Below, in pieces: positions 27,675 through 36,959 of a stretch of 64,000 bases of DNA; positions within the stretch are counted from its first letter, which is position 1; each line of letters starts with the position of its first letter. This stretch comes from Halegenticoccus soli (GTDB lineage Archaea; Halobacteriota; Halobacteria; Halobacteriales; Haloferacaceae). Position numbers and translations under genes: made by a program. The DNA lies in contig NZ_PEND01000001.1 in assembly GCF_002844195.1 (NCBI RefSeq), forward strand, positions 310,001-374,000, written 5' to 3'. Under the pieces are notes generated by a model. That model ran no database searches and was not told the DNA's origin. It saw nothing but the letters and a program-made list of their open reading frames with translations.

Positions 27675-27971
27675 TCACTCCTCTTCGACGCCGGCGAGAT
27701 CGTCGCCCCGACAGACCGCGTCGACGACGCTCTGTGCGGCTTCCGCGGCGCTCTCCGGGTCCCTGTAGGAGTCGCCGAGGCCGACTTCGCGCCCGATCCA
27801 CGTCCCGTCCTCTCGCGTGTACACGTCGACCCACCAGTACACCTGGAGGTGCCGCTGGAACTCGGTGATGGCGACGCGGACGCCCGACGAGTCGTCCACG
27901 TAGTCGACGCGGCCGTCGCCGACTCGGACCCGCCAGTTCGCCCCGAGGTCGAGATCGTACGGATCGGACAT
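27675..27971 (-). CDS. Haloarchaeal hypothetical protein
   Basis: A 98-aa soluble acidic protein with no signal or membrane segment. The pattern WRVRVGDGRVDYVDDSSGVR and HLQVYWWVDVYTREDGTWIG suggests a small antiparallel beta sheet, followed by one helix (DPESAAEAAQSVVDAVCRG). I do not recognise a named family. Acidic composition and a clean ATG support coding. It is convergent with the beta-helix gene. The 265 bp upstream, to the lycopene-cyclase-domain gene, hold no supported gene. Confidence 0.6.
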   Translation of the reverse strand: MSDPYDLDLGANWRVRVGDGRVDYVDDSSGVRVAITEFQRHLQVYWWVDVYTREDGTWIGREVGLGDSYRDPESAAEAAQSVVDAVCRGDDLAGVEEE

Positions 27972-28236
27972 GGTGTGCGGTGCGTTCGCCGGCTGTCGGT
28001 CCGGCGTCGTTGCCGGCGGTAGAGCGCGGGGGGATAACGATCTTTCCCTTCGGCCGGATTACGTTGTGCGATTCGTCTCCGCGACCCGAAAACGATATGC
28101 TTCCGCTTCGACGTCGTTCGGACGCTTCTGTCTGCCTGCGACGAGCGCATCGCGCAACGCGGAAGCACCCGACGACGCGCGCCGCGATCCTGTTATCGCG
28201 GATCGCTGTCGTCACGGATCGCGACCGCGGGTTTCG

Positions 28237-28593
28237 TCACGCGTCCCCGTCGTTCGCGGCCGCGGCCCGGTCGTCCGAGCCGGACGGCTCGTCCAGCACC
28301 ACCCGGAGCGTCTCGTGGACGCCGATGACCAGCGCGGGGACGACGATCATGAACAGGTGTTCCTCGATGGGGATGCCGAGGAGATCGACGCCCGTCCTGA
28401 GCGGGATCTCGAAGACGCCGACTTCGAGCGTGTACCGATCCCAGGCGTACGCGATCGGGTACAGCGCGACGATCGTCCGGGCGGCCCGGCGGAACGCGTC
28501 GGCGTAGTACAAGAGGGCGGCCGCGACCGAGCCCCAGAAGATCTCCGTCGCGAGGTAAGTGTACGGACCCAGCACGCCGATGTCGGGAACCAT
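28237..28593 (-). CDS. Single lycopene-cyclase-domain (CarR-type) membrane protein
   Basis: A 118-aa protein with three predicted helices: PYTYLATEIFWGSVAAALLY, TIVALYPIAYAWDRY and IEEHLFMIVVPALVIGVHET. The PIEEHLFMIV signature is that of the CrtYc/CrtYd half-domains of archaeal and actinobacterial heterodimeric lycopene beta-cyclase. Haloarchaeal CrtY normally carries two such domains in one protein; here there is only one, with an acidic C-terminal tail. It lies 57 bp downstream of a UbiA prenyltransferase gene. It may form a homodimer or pair with a separate half, or act in another carotenoid step. Confidence 0.78.
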   Translation of the reverse strand: MVPDIGVLGPYTYLATEIFWGSVAAALLYYADAFRRAARTIVALYPIAYAWDRYTLEVGVFEIPLRTGVDLLGIPIEEHLFMIVVPALVIGVHETLRVVLDEPSGSDDRAAAANDGDA

Positions 28594-28650
28594 ACGCCCC
28601 GTTCGGGCCGGGAGGTGGAAAACCCTGACCCCGCCCGCCGCCCGAACGGA

Positions 28651-29541
28651 TCACGACAGCGGCTCGAACCACACGGCGACGACGAGGACGGCGAGAAAGA
28701 GGTACGAACCCCTGATGAGGAGCATCGTCGCCAGTCGGTCGTCGGCCCGGCGGGCGACGAGCGCGACGCCGGCGAACACGACCACGGCGAACACCGCGCT
28801 CGGGGGGAAAAGCGCCGCGGCCGCGAACGCCACGACGAGGGAAAGCGCCGTCGCCATCAGGAGGTACGCGGAGACGCGGGCGCGCCGCCGCCCCAGCGCG
28901 ACGGCGACGGTCCGCTTGGCGATGGACCGGTCGTACTCGTAGTCCTTCGAGTCGTCTATGACTTTGATGCCGGAGAGGAGCACGACGAACACCGCCGCGA
29001 ACGCGAGGACGGTCGCCGAGATCGAGCCCGTCTGGACGTAGTATCCGCCGACGAGCGTGACGGCGATCCCGGCGGGATAGCCCGCCGTCGCGGTCACGGG
29101 GTTCATGTCGAGCTGGGGCGCGTGGAAGTACGCGATGAGCCAGCAGGGCAGGGTGATCAGGGCGGCCCCGATCCCGACGAGGACGCCGAGCGCCGCCGCG
29201 GCGAGGAAGAACCCCGCTGACGCGCCGACGAGCGCCAGCTTGCACCCTCGCGCGGTCAGCGGGTGGTCGTCGTCCTCGCCGCGGACGTAGAAGTCCACGT
29301 AGCCGTCCTTGACGTGGGCCGTGTACAGCGCGAAGAACGTCGCCGCGATGTGGAGGGCGGCGAGATCGAGCGCGAACCGGCCGGCGAGCACCGCCCCGAA
29401 CGCGGAGGTGGCGAGGGGCGGCAGCATGAACACGGGGTGGATCTGCGAGGCGAGGGCGCGGAGCGCGGCCGGTGGACCGGTGCCGTGCCGTGCGATCTCC
29501 ATGTGCGCACTAGCGGCCGTCAGCGCCATAGGTGTTGTCAC
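28651..29541 (-). CDS. UbiA-family prenyltransferase
   Basis: A 296-aa membrane protein with about eight helices. The two aspartate motifs that bind prenyl diphosphate and Mg2+ appear as KDGYVDFYVRGEDDD and VIDDSKDYEYDRSIAKRT. Membership in UbiA is clear; the aromatic or polyene acceptor is not. The partner gene downstream carries a lycopene-cyclase domain, so a lycopene-elongase-like role (C5 addition towards C50 carotenoids) is a reasonable inference. The usual neighbours crtD and cruF are absent. Internal ATGs at 29529 and 29502 are possible starts. Confidence 0.8.
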   Translation of the reverse strand: MTTPMALTAASAHMEIARHGTGPPAALRALASQIHPVFMLPPLATSAFGAVLAGRFALDLAALHIAATFFALYTAHVKDGYVDFYVRGEDDDHPLTARGCKLALVGASAGFFLAAAALGVLVGIGAALITLPCWLIAYFHAPQLDMNPVTATAGYPAGIAVTLVGGYYVQTGSISATVLAFAAVFVVLLSGIKVIDDSKDYEYDRSIAKRTVAVALGRRRARVSAYLLMATALSLVVAFAAAALFPPSAVFAVVVFAGVALVARRADDRLATMLLIRGSYLFLAVLVVAVWFEPLS

Positions 29542-29660
29542 GGTTCGCGCCCGCTCTCGCCCGCGCGTCAGAGCGCCGCCCGCCCCTTCCGGAGTCGGTT
29601 CGACTCTCCCGGTGCGGATAGAAGCCTATTTGCGCCCGGGTGACACAATCTCACCGACTA

Positions 29661-30923
29661 ATGGTGTCGAAACGGACCACGAGCACCGCGCTGCTCGCCG
29701 GCGGCGTCCTCCTGTTCGTTCTGACGTTCGTCGGCGGCGCGGCGCTCGCGCCGACGATCGGCGTCGCCGACGACGGCGACGAGACGCGGCGGACGCTCGT
29801 CGGCTCGCAGGGCGGCGGCGCGGGACTCCACGAACGCGGGAGCGTCTACCTCCTCGACGGGACGAACCAGACGTGGCGCTCGTGGAGCGCGGCGAGCTAC
29901 TTCGACGTGACGATGCTCGACAACGGGAGCGTGCTGGCGGGCTTCATGGACACCGGATACGGGGAGTGCGGCCCCTACGAACCGCCCTGCACCCGGACCG
30001 GCTTCCGAATCGTCGACCCCGAACCCGAGCCGCGCGTGGTTCACGAGTACAGCTTCCCCGTCCGAACGGGACAGAACAGCGAAGTTCACGACGTCGAGCC
30101 CCTGCCGGGCGGCGGGTACGTCCTCGCCGACATGGAACACGAGCGCGTCGTGACCGTCGAGAACGGGGAGATCACCTGGCAGTGGAACGCGAGCAGCTAC
30201 TACGAGGCACCCGAGGATCCCACGAAGGTGGACTGGCTCCACATCAACGACGTCGACCGCATCGGCGAGGACCGCTACCTCGTCTCCGTCCGGAACGCGA
30301 ACCAGATTCTCATCGTCGAGCGCGGGAAGGGCGTCGTCGACGTGATCAACGAGGACAGGAACCCACGCCACCTGAACCACCAGCACAACCCGCAGTGGCT
30401 CGGCGACGGGGCCGTGCTCGTCGCCGACAGCGAGAACGACCGGATCGTCGAACTCCACCGCAACGACGACGGCGGGTGGGAGGTCGCGTGGGCGCTGTAC
30501 GAGGCCGAGGGCGTGAGCTTCGCCTGGCCGCGCGACGCCGACCGCCTGCCGAACGGCAACACCCTCATCACCGACTCGGCGAACCAGCGGCTCGTCGAGG
30601 TCGATCCCGACGGCGAGGTCGTCTGGAGCTACCGGACCGACTACGTCCCCTACGAGGCCGAACGACTCCCCGAGGGCGAGACGGTCGGCGCCCCGCTGTA
30701 CGGCGAATCCGGCGTTCCGAACGGACCGGTCGCCCCCGGCGAAAACGGAGCCGGGGCTCCCGATCGCGGGGTCCCGGTGCTCTCGTCCCTGCTCCAGGTG
30801 CTCCGGACGAGCTTCCCGCTGCCCTTCTGGCTGTCGGAGGTCCACCTCCTCCTCTCCCTCGTCTCTCTGGCGATGATCGTCGCGGGCGGCGCGTTGCGAC
30901 TCCGGCTCCGCCTTCGATCCTGA
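29661..30923 (+). CDS. Arylsulfotransferase-like (ASST) beta-propeller membrane protein
   Basis: About 420 aa with an N-terminal membrane helix (TALLAGGVLLFVLTFVGGAA), a six-bladed beta-propeller domain, and a C-terminal helix (LLSLVSLAMIVAGGALRLRL), so the propeller faces outside. The repeated blade pattern includes HDVEPLPGGGYVLADMEHER, WLHINDVDRIGEDRYLVSVR and NHQHNPQWLGDGAVLVADSE. The last two carry the His positions conserved in the haloarchaeal arylsulfotransferase family. Sulfotransfer has not been shown for archaeal members. The ATG is used; a GTG seven codons earlier at 29640 is an alternative. Confidence 0.78.
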   Translation: MVSKRTTSTALLAGGVLLFVLTFVGGAALAPTIGVADDGDETRRTLVGSQGGGAGLHERGSVYLLDGTNQTWRSWSAASYFDVTMLDNGSVLAGFMDTGYGECGPYEPPCTRTGFRIVDPEPEPRVVHEYSFPVRTGQNSEVHDVEPLPGGGYVLADMEHERVVTVENGEITWQWNASSYYEAPEDPTKVDWLHINDVDRIGEDRYLVSVRNANQILIVERGKGVVDVINEDRNPRHLNHQHNPQWLGDGAVLVADSENDRIVELHRNDDGGWEVAWALYEAEGVSFAWPRDADRLPNGNTLITDSANQRLVEVDPDGEVVWSYRTDYVPYEAERLPEGETVGAPLYGESGVPNGPVAPGENGAGAPDRGVPVLSSLLQVLRTSFPLPFWLSEVHLLLSLVSLAMIVAGGALRLRLRLRS

Positions 30924-30969
30924 CCCGATCTGATCTCGACCCGATCTGATCTCGACCCGCTCTCGATCC
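30922..30969. repeat. Short tandem repeat, 16-bp unit
   Basis: Two perfect 16-bp units (GACCCGATCTGATCTC) at 30922-30937 and 30938-30953 are followed by a degenerate third. More diverged CTCGAC/CTGATC-like pieces continue to about 31025. It lies directly after the stop of the ASST-like gene. The remaining spacer to the Nudix gene is featureless apart from a CTTTTCGC tract about 25 nt before it. Confidence 0.6.
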
Positions 30970-31139
30970 TGCTCCCGCTCTCGACTGATCCCGACCGGGT
31001 TTCGACCAGGTACTGACCAGATCTCGCTTCTCGTCCTCCTCCCGAACGCCCCGGTATCTCTCGTCGGGGTCGGAGGGGAATCGCTCGACCCTCGCCGCGT
31101 ACCACCCGGACTTTTCGCCCGCGAACGCGACGGACGGGT

Positions 31140-31688
31140 ATGGAAGACGACCCACTGGCCTGGGAGACGACGGGCTCCGCGATCGACTACTCCTGTCCGG
31201 GGTTCGACGTCCGGCGGGACGACGTTCGCCTCCCGGACGGGACGGAGACGGACTACCACTACGTCGACGAGCCGCCGGCGGTCGTGATTCTCCCGTTCAC
31301 CCCGGACGGGCGGGTTGTCGTCATCGAGGAGTGGCGGCAGGCCGTCGGCCGGATCAACCGCGGGCTCCCCGCGGGATCGACCGAACCCGAGGACGCCGAC
31401 CTCGCGGCCGCGGCGCGGCGCGAGCTGACGGAGGAGACCGGGTACGAGGCGGAGACGGTCGAGCCGCTCGTGACCGTCGAACCGACGAACGGTATCGCGA
31501 ACTCCGTCCACCACTACTTCGTCGCCCGCGGCTGCGAACCGACCGGCGAGCGGGACCTGGATTTCAACGAGAGCATCCGCGTCGCGACGACGGCGTACGA
31601 CGACCTGCTCGCGTCGATCCTCGACGGCGACGTTCGAGACGGCCGGACGGCGCTCGGCGTCCAGCACTACGAACTCGCCGTCCGCTGA
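31140..31688 (+). CDS. Nudix hydrolase (ADP-ribose pyrophosphatase-like)
   Basis: A 182-aa cytoplasmic hydrolase of nucleoside diphosphate-linked compounds. The Nudix box is GSTEPEDADLAAAARRELTE followed directly by ETGYEAE, with the catalytic REL-x-EE-x-G core intact but one residue more than the canonical GX5EX7 spacing. The preceding VIEEWRQAVGR segment is typical of the ADP-ribose pyrophosphatase branch. The precise substrate is not determined. Confidence 0.87.
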   Translation: MEDDPLAWETTGSAIDYSCPGFDVRRDDVRLPDGTETDYHYVDEPPAVVILPFTPDGRVVVIEEWRQAVGRINRGLPAGSTEPEDADLAAAARRELTEETGYEAETVEPLVTVEPTNGIANSVHHYFVARGCEPTGERDLDFNESIRVATTAYDDLLASILDGDVRDGRTALGVQHYELAVR

Positions 31689-31873
31689 GCCTCCCGCCGC
31701 CGCGAAACGCCTCACGGATCGCCGGATCTCCGCCTCCGGGTCCCGTCAGACCCCGCGAACGACGCCGACCGCGAGGCGATCGGCCGCGCCGACCGTCGAC
31801 GCCGTCGAGTCGGCGGATCTTGCCGTCACCGCGTCCGAACGGCTTTGGTCCCTCGGACCCTCCTCACGCGTGT

Positions 31874-32638
31874 ATGTCGGACCCTTCGATGAACGCGGCG
31901 TCCAACAAGGTGCGCGCGCTCGGCGTCGGCGTCGGTGCGGGGCTCGCGGGGGTCGTGGTCTCTCTGATCCTCGTGGTGATCGCCGCGAGCGCCATCGACC
32001 TGCTCGGGGCCGAGCTTCCGATCGCCGTCACGATCCTCCTCCTGCTCGTCCTGAACCAGTACCTGTCCTTCGGCGGCGTCGCCCTCGCCTACCTCCAGTA
32101 TCGGGGGCTCGGCCTCGACTACGTCGGGATCCGGATCCCCTCGCTCCGCGACCTCCTCGTCGCGATCGGGGGGTGGCTCGCCTCGTTCGGACTCATCATC
32201 GCGGCCGGCGTCGTCATCCAGGCGCTCGGCGTCGAGACGGCGAGCAACCAGACCGCCGAAATCGGCGCGGCCAACCCCGAGGTGCTGCTCCTTTTGATCC
32301 CGGCGTCGTTCCTCATCATCGGTCCCGGGGAGGAGCTGCTCTTCCGCGGAATCGTCCAGCGTCGCCTCCGTGAGGCGTTCTCCCCGACGATCGCGATCCT
32401 CGTCGCCGCGGCCCTGTTCGCCGCGATACACTTTCTCGCGCTCAGCGGCTCCTCCGGCGCGCGGCTGACGACCATCTCGATCCTGTTTTTCCCGTCGCTC
32501 GTGTTCGGCGTCGCGTACGAACTCACCGACAACATCGTCGTCTCGTCGCTCATCCACGGGGCCTACAACGCGACGCTCTTTGCGATCCTGTACGTCGCCA
32601 TCGAGTTCGGCGACATGCAGCCGCCGGCCGTCTTCTGA
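31874..32638 (+). CDS. CPBP-family intramembrane metalloprotease (Abi)
   Basis: A 254-aa membrane protein with about seven helices. The catalytic motifs of the CAAX-prenyl-protease/bacteriocin-processing (CPBP) family are present: GPGEELLFRGIVQRRL (EExxxR), FAAIHFLAL (first His) and HGAYNATLFAIL (second His). Haloarchaea carry many CPBP proteins, most with unknown substrates. I chose the ATG starting SDPSMNAASNK; the frame is open far upstream through the Nudix gene. Confidence 0.88.
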   Translation: MSDPSMNAASNKVRALGVGVGAGLAGVVVSLILVVIAASAIDLLGAELPIAVTILLLLVLNQYLSFGGVALAYLQYRGLGLDYVGIRIPSLRDLLVAIGGWLASFGLIIAAGVVIQALGVETASNQTAEIGAANPEVLLLLIPASFLIIGPGEELLFRGIVQRRLREAFSPTIAILVAAALFAAIHFLALSGSSGARLTTISILFFPSLVFGVAYELTDNIVVSSLIHGAYNATLFAILYVAIEFGDMQPPAVF

Positions 32639-32786
32639 CCGACGGCCGATTCGCTCCCCCGATCTATCGCTGCATCGAACGTACAGGCGTCGGTGTGTGT
32701 CGTCTCGGCCAGCTTGTTTTCGAATCGTGGGAATAGAATACAAGGTTATGCTCGCGCGAAGCGTACGGATATTCGGTGAAAGATCC

Positions 32787-33065
32787 ATGCAAAAGAACGT
32801 CGGCGGGTACGACCGCATCGCGCGGTTCGTCGTCGGCCCGATCCTGCTGATCGTCGGCCTCGCCGCGATCGGCGGATTCGTCACGATCGCGGCCGGAACG
32901 CTGGGGGCCGTCCTCGTCGCGGCGGCGCTCGTCGTCGGTGCGGTGCTGACCGTCACCGCCGTCACGCAGAAGTGCCCCCTCAACAGGGCGCTCGGAATCG
33001 ACACGTACCGCGGCCCGTCCGCGACGGAGGCCGACGAAGAGATGAAGGCGGGACGACCCAGCTAG
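32787..33065 (+). CDS. DUF2892-family membrane protein (YgaP transmembrane-like)
   Basis: A 92-aa protein. [20 protein letters not shown] starts two membrane helices with a Gly-rich turn, followed by [12 protein letters not shown], the standard ending of this family. The single Cys in QKCPL is conserved in the family. Two earlier in-frame codons could start translation, but the match begins here. Function unknown; homologues are often fused to or near rhodanese proteins, but none is here. Confidence 0.82.
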   Translation: MQKNVGGYDRIARFVVGPILLIVGLAAIGGFVTIAAGTLGAVLVAAALVVGAVLTVTAVTQKCPLNRALGIDTYRGPSATEADEEMKAGRPS

Positions 33066-33151
33066 GCGAGCGCCAACCGCTTTTTTCGTCCCTGACGCTC
33101 CTCGCGTCGGCCGAACGCAACCCTTACCGCGGGGCCGTCGAAACGGCGGAT

Positions 33152-34642
33152 ATGCGCGACTGCTTCGAACTCCGCGACGGGGACCTCGCGGGGCGTATCG
33201 GGCGGCTCACCGTCCCGCGCGCCGGCGTGACCGTCGAGACCCCGGCGCTCTTGCCCGTCATCAACCCCAACCTGGTGACGATTCCGCCCTCCCGGCTCGA
33301 ATCCGAGTTCGGCGCGGAGATCCTCATCACCAACTCCTACATCATCCGCAAGACCGACGACCTCCGCGAGCGAGCCCTCGACGAGGGACTCCACGAGCTT
33401 CTCGACTTCTCCGGCGCGATCATGACCGACTCGGGATCGTTCCAGCTCGCGGAGTACGGCGACATCGACGTGACGACCGAGGAGATCCTCCGATTCCAGC
33501 GGGACGTCGGCTCGGACATCGGCACGCCGGTGGACATCCCCACCCCGCCGGACGTCGACCGCGAGCGGGCCGAGGAGGAGCTCCGGGTGACGGAGCGGGC
33601 GCTCGCGGACGCGGAAGCGGTCGACACGGGCGACATGCTCGTCAACGCGCCCGTCCAGGGTTCGACCTACCCGGACCTCCGCGAGCGGGCCGGCAGCCGC
33701 GCCGCGGAGACCGACCTCGACGTGTTCCCGGTCGGCGCGGTCGTGCCGCTGATGAACGCCTACCGCTACGCGGACATGGTCGACGTCGTCGCCGCCGCGA
33801 AGCGCGGGCTCGGGGCGGACTGCCCCGTCCACCTGTTCGGCGCGGGCCACCCGATGATGTTCGCGCTCGCCGTCGCGCTCGGCTGCGACCTCTTCGACTC
33901 CGCGGCGTACGCGCTGTACGCCCGCGACGGCCGGTATCTCACGGTTCGGGGGACGGAGCACCTGGACGACCTGGCGTACTTCCCCTGCGCCTGCCCGATC
34001 TGCGCCGACCACGCGCCCGAGGACCTCCGCGGCTTCGACGGCGAGCGGACGGAGCGGTTGCTCGCGGAGCACAACCTCCACGTCACGTACGCGGAGATCC
34101 GGCGGATCAAGCAGGCCGTCCGGTCGGGTAACCTCCTCGAACTGGTCGAAACCCGCGCCCGCGGCCACCCCGCGATGCTCGACGGCTACCGCGCGCTGCT
34201 CGACCACGCCGAACAGCTCGAACGCTCCGACCCGGCCTCGAAGGGCGCGTTCTTCTACCTCTCGAACGAGAGCGCCCGCCGGCCCGAGGTGCTCCGCCAC
34301 CGCCGGCGGCTCGATCGCCTCCCCGCGTCCGGGAACGTCCTGCTCACCGAGGGCGACGCGCCCTCGACCGACGAGTACGACGACGCGTGGCGGGTCGTGC
34401 CCCCGTTCGGCCCGTTTCCGCGGGCGCTCTCGGAGACGTACCCGCTGACCGCGGAGGTGCCGGAGCGCCTCGACGCGGACGCCTACGCCTCCGCCGCCGA
34501 GGGCGTCGCGCGGCTCGTCGACCTCAACCCCGACGCGTCGTTCACGCTCGCGCACGCCGGCTGGCCCGAGGCGGCGCTGTCGAAGGTGCCCGACTCGGTG
34601 ACGGTCGAACGGCTCGGACGGACGCCGCCGGCCGACGAGTGA
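33152..34642 (+). CDS. tgtA: Archaeosine tRNA-guanine transglycosylase TgtA
   Basis: A 496-aa enzyme that exchanges guanine-15 in the tRNA D-loop for preQ0, the first tRNA step to archaeosine. The catalytic nucleophile is D93 in [17 protein letters not shown], and the zinc site shows [12 protein letters not shown]. The length matches the haloarchaeal form without the C-terminal PUA domain. ArcS, encoded at 35208, supplies the later step, and RaSEA at 53721 its partner; only one small gene separates tgtA and arcS. Confidence 0.95.
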   Translation: MRDCFELRDGDLAGRIGRLTVPRAGVTVETPALLPVINPNLVTIPPSRLESEFGAEILITNSYIIRKTDDLRERALDEGLHELLDFSGAIMTDSGSFQLAEYGDIDVTTEEILRFQRDVGSDIGTPVDIPTPPDVDRERAEEELRVTERALADAEAVDTGDMLVNAPVQGSTYPDLRERAGSRAAETDLDVFPVGAVVPLMNAYRYADMVDVVAAAKRGLGADCPVHLFGAGHPMMFALAVALGCDLFDSAAYALYARDGRYLTVRGTEHLDDLAYFPCACPICADHAPEDLRGFDGERTERLLAEHNLHVTYAEIRRIKQAVRSGNLLELVETRARGHPAMLDGYRALLDHAEQLERSDPASKGAFFYLSNESARRPEVLRHRRRLDRLPASGNVLLTEGDAPSTDEYDDAWRVVPPFGPFPRALSETYPLTAEVPERLDADAYASAAEGVARLVDLNPDASFTLAHAGWPEAALSKVPDSVTVERLGRTPPADE

Positions 34643-34684
34643 GTCGGTCCGCGTTCTTCGTCTGCCCTCGTTTGGCGTCGGTCC

Positions 34685-35149
34685 TCACTCCGCGTCGTCG
34701 GCGCTCGCGTCCGCCATCCGGTCCGCGAAGTCCCAGCTGTAGAGCTTCGTCGGCTCGATGCGGATCCGGACCTCCTCGCGCTCGGGCGACAGCAGCGAGG
34801 CAGCGAGCCGGGAGTCGATTCCGCCGAGGTAGCGCTCCAGCAGGTCGCGGAGGAGCGCCTTGTTCTCGTCCGGTTCGACGGCGGCGACCCCGCGCCCCCG
34901 GACGCCCCTGTACGGCGGCTCGTTCGTCGACGCCTCGAAGGCGACCTCCGGGTTCGATTCGAGAAAGCGCACGACGTCCGCGTCCCGCCCCGTCGCGCAG
35001 CGGAGTTCGCCCTCGCGGTACACGTACCACAGCGAAAGCATCCAGAGATCGTCCGCGGGGGTTCGACAGGCGAGGCGCAGGGGAATCGCGGCGTCGTCGA
35101 AGAACGCCTCGACGCCTTCGAGGGACCACGCGCCGGAAACACTGACCAT
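34685..35149 (-). CDS. Pyridoxamine 5'-phosphate oxidase-like FMN-binding protein
   Basis: A 154-aa protein of the split-barrel flavin-binding fold. LACRTPADDLWMLSLWYVYR and ADVVRFLESNPEVAFEAS are typical of haloarchaeal PNPOx-like proteins. The start ATG before VSVSGAWSLEG was chosen; a further upstream ATG would add an arginine-rich stretch running into the arcS promoter. It lies antisense between tgtA and arcS. The reaction is unknown; family members bind FMN, F420 or haem. Confidence 0.78.
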   Translation of the reverse strand: MVSVSGAWSLEGVEAFFDDAAIPLRLACRTPADDLWMLSLWYVYREGELRCATGRDADVVRFLESNPEVAFEASTNEPPYRGVRGRGVAAVEPDENKALLRDLLERYLGGIDSRLAASLLSPEREEVRIRIEPTKLYSWDFADRMADASADDAE

Positions 35150-35207
35150 GGTTCCCCGACGCCCCGACAAAGCAAGATAGTTCACGCTCCGTCGCCGAGG
35201 GCGACGC

Positions 35208-36959
35208 ATGACCGACTATTTCGAGGTTCTCTCCCGGGACGGGGCCGCCCGCATCGGCGAACTCCGACTGGCCGAGCCGCTTTCGACGCCCGCGCTCGTA
35301 GACGACGTGCTCGTCGACGCCGGCAGCCTCTGGGCCGAAGATCGGGAGGTCCCCGACGGAGATCCCGCCGCGCTCACCGTGCTCCCGCACCGGGCCTTCC
35401 CCGCCGGCACCCGCGACGAGATCAAGCGGTCGTTCGCCGTCGAGCACCCTGACCTCGACACCCCGACGGCCGCCGTCGTCGCCTCCGACGCCGCGTCGGA
35501 CGCCGGAACGGACGCCTACGTCCTCTCGGACGCGCCGGGCTTCGTCGGCCACGCGGCGGCGTTCAAGGACGCGATCATCGCCGCGAAGGAGTCGCTCCCG
35601 GCCGACGCCGCGCTCGCGCTCTCGGGCGTCGCCACGCCCGCGAACGTCGCGACGCTCGTCTACGCCGGTGTCGACCTCGTCGACGCGAAGAAGGCGAAGG
35701 TGAAGGGGACCCAGGGGAAGTACCTCACGAGCGAGGGCGAGTACTTCCTCGAAGACCTGGAGGACCTCCCGTGCGCCTGCCCGGCGTGTCGCACGCCCCG
35801 GGAGGAGTTCACCCGCGAGGACTGCGTCGAGCACAACGTCGACGCCCTCCGGGCCGAACTGGCGCTCGTCCGCGAGCGCATCCGCGCGGGGCGGCTCCGC
35901 GACTACATCGAGGGACAGGCCCGCCACGACGCGTGGCTCACCGCGGCGTTCCGCGAGTTCGACGGCCAGTACGGCTACCTGGAGGAGCGGACGCCGGTCA
36001 TCCGCGACAGCCGACTCCTGGCCGCCTCGGAGGACGCGCTCCGCCGGGTGGAGATCCAGCGCTTCGCCGAGCGCGTGACGACCCGCTACCGCAACCGCTT
36101 CGACAACCCGCTCGTGCTCGTCCCCTGCTCCGCGAAGAAGCCCTACAGCGAGTCTCAGAGCCACGGGCAGTACCACGACGCGATCCAGTGGCGCGCCCAC
36201 CAGGTGTCGATGACCTCGCCGATCGGCGTCGTCCCGCAGGAGCTCGAGCTCACCTACCCGGCGCAGCACTACGACTCGGTCGTCACGGGCCGCTGGTCCG
36301 GGGACGAAACGGAGTTCGTCGCGGAGGTGCTCCGGCGGTACCTCCGGCGCAACGAGTACTCCCGCGTCGTCGCGCACGTCCCGCCGCACGGCTACCGCGA
36401 CATCTGCGAGCGCGTCGAGGCCGCCGTCGACGTGCCCTTCGAGTACACCGTCGAGGATCACCCGACGACGGCGGAGTCGCTTTCGAACCTGCGCGACGCG
36501 CTCTCGGGCGAACTGAAGTACTCGAAGCGCGAGCGCGAGCACAACACGGTGCGGGCCATCGCAGACTACCAGTTCGGTCCCGGGGCGGGCGACGCGATCT
36601 TCGACGATATCCGAACGACGGGTCGCTACCCGAAGTTGCAGGTCCGCGACGACGCGGGGACCCAGTTGGCCGCAATGGTTCCCCAGTACGGCGTCCTCTC
36701 GTTCACCCTCGACGGCGCGCGACGCTGGGTCGAGAGCGACGCCCCGACGAAGCGCGTCGAGATCGACGGGTTCGTCCCGCACGGGAGCGTTCTCGCGCCT
36801 GGGGTCGTCGGAGCCGACGACGACATCCGTCCCGGCGACGAGGTCGTCGTCGAAGGGCCGACGGCGTTCGCCGTCGGCCGGGCCGCGATGTCCGGCCCCG
36901 AAATGGTCGAAAGTACCCGCGGCGTCGCCTCCGAGGTCCGCCACGTCGAGGAAACGTAG
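35208..36959 (+). CDS. arcS: Archaeosine synthase subunit alpha ArcS (TgtA2)
   Basis: A 583-aa protein. The N-terminal region is TGT-like without the full TgtA active site. The ArcS-specific core carries P306-C-S-A-K-K-P-Y-S-E-S-Q-S-H319, the motif that distinguishes ArcS from TGT. The C-terminal 75 residues are a PUA domain (RVEIDGFVPHGSVLAPGVVG). ArcS attaches lysine to preQ0 in tRNA; the radical-SAM protein RaSEA then yields archaeosine. RaSEA is encoded 17 kb away in this window. Confidence 0.95.
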   Translation: MTDYFEVLSRDGAARIGELRLAEPLSTPALVDDVLVDAGSLWAEDREVPDGDPAALTVLPHRAFPAGTRDEIKRSFAVEHPDLDTPTAAVVASDAASDAGTDAYVLSDAPGFVGHAAAFKDAIIAAKESLPADAALALSGVATPANVATLVYAGVDLVDAKKAKVKGTQGKYLTSEGEYFLEDLEDLPCACPACRTPREEFTREDCVEHNVDALRAELALVRERIRAGRLRDYIEGQARHDAWLTAAFREFDGQYGYLEERTPVIRDSRLLAASEDALRRVEIQRFAERVTTRYRNRFDNPLVLVPCSAKKPYSESQSHGQYHDAIQWRAHQVSMTSPIGVVPQELELTYPAQHYDSVVTGRWSGDETEFVAEVLRRYLRRNEYSRVVAHVPPHGYRDICERVEAAVDVPFEYTVEDHPTTAESLSNLRDALSGELKYSKREREHNTVRAIADYQFGPGAGDAIFDDIRTTGRYPKLQVRDDAGTQLAAMVPQYGVLSFTLDGARRWVESDAPTKRVEIDGFVPHGSVLAPGVVGADDDIRPGDEVVVEGPTAFAVGRAAMSGPEMVESTRGVASEVRHVEET

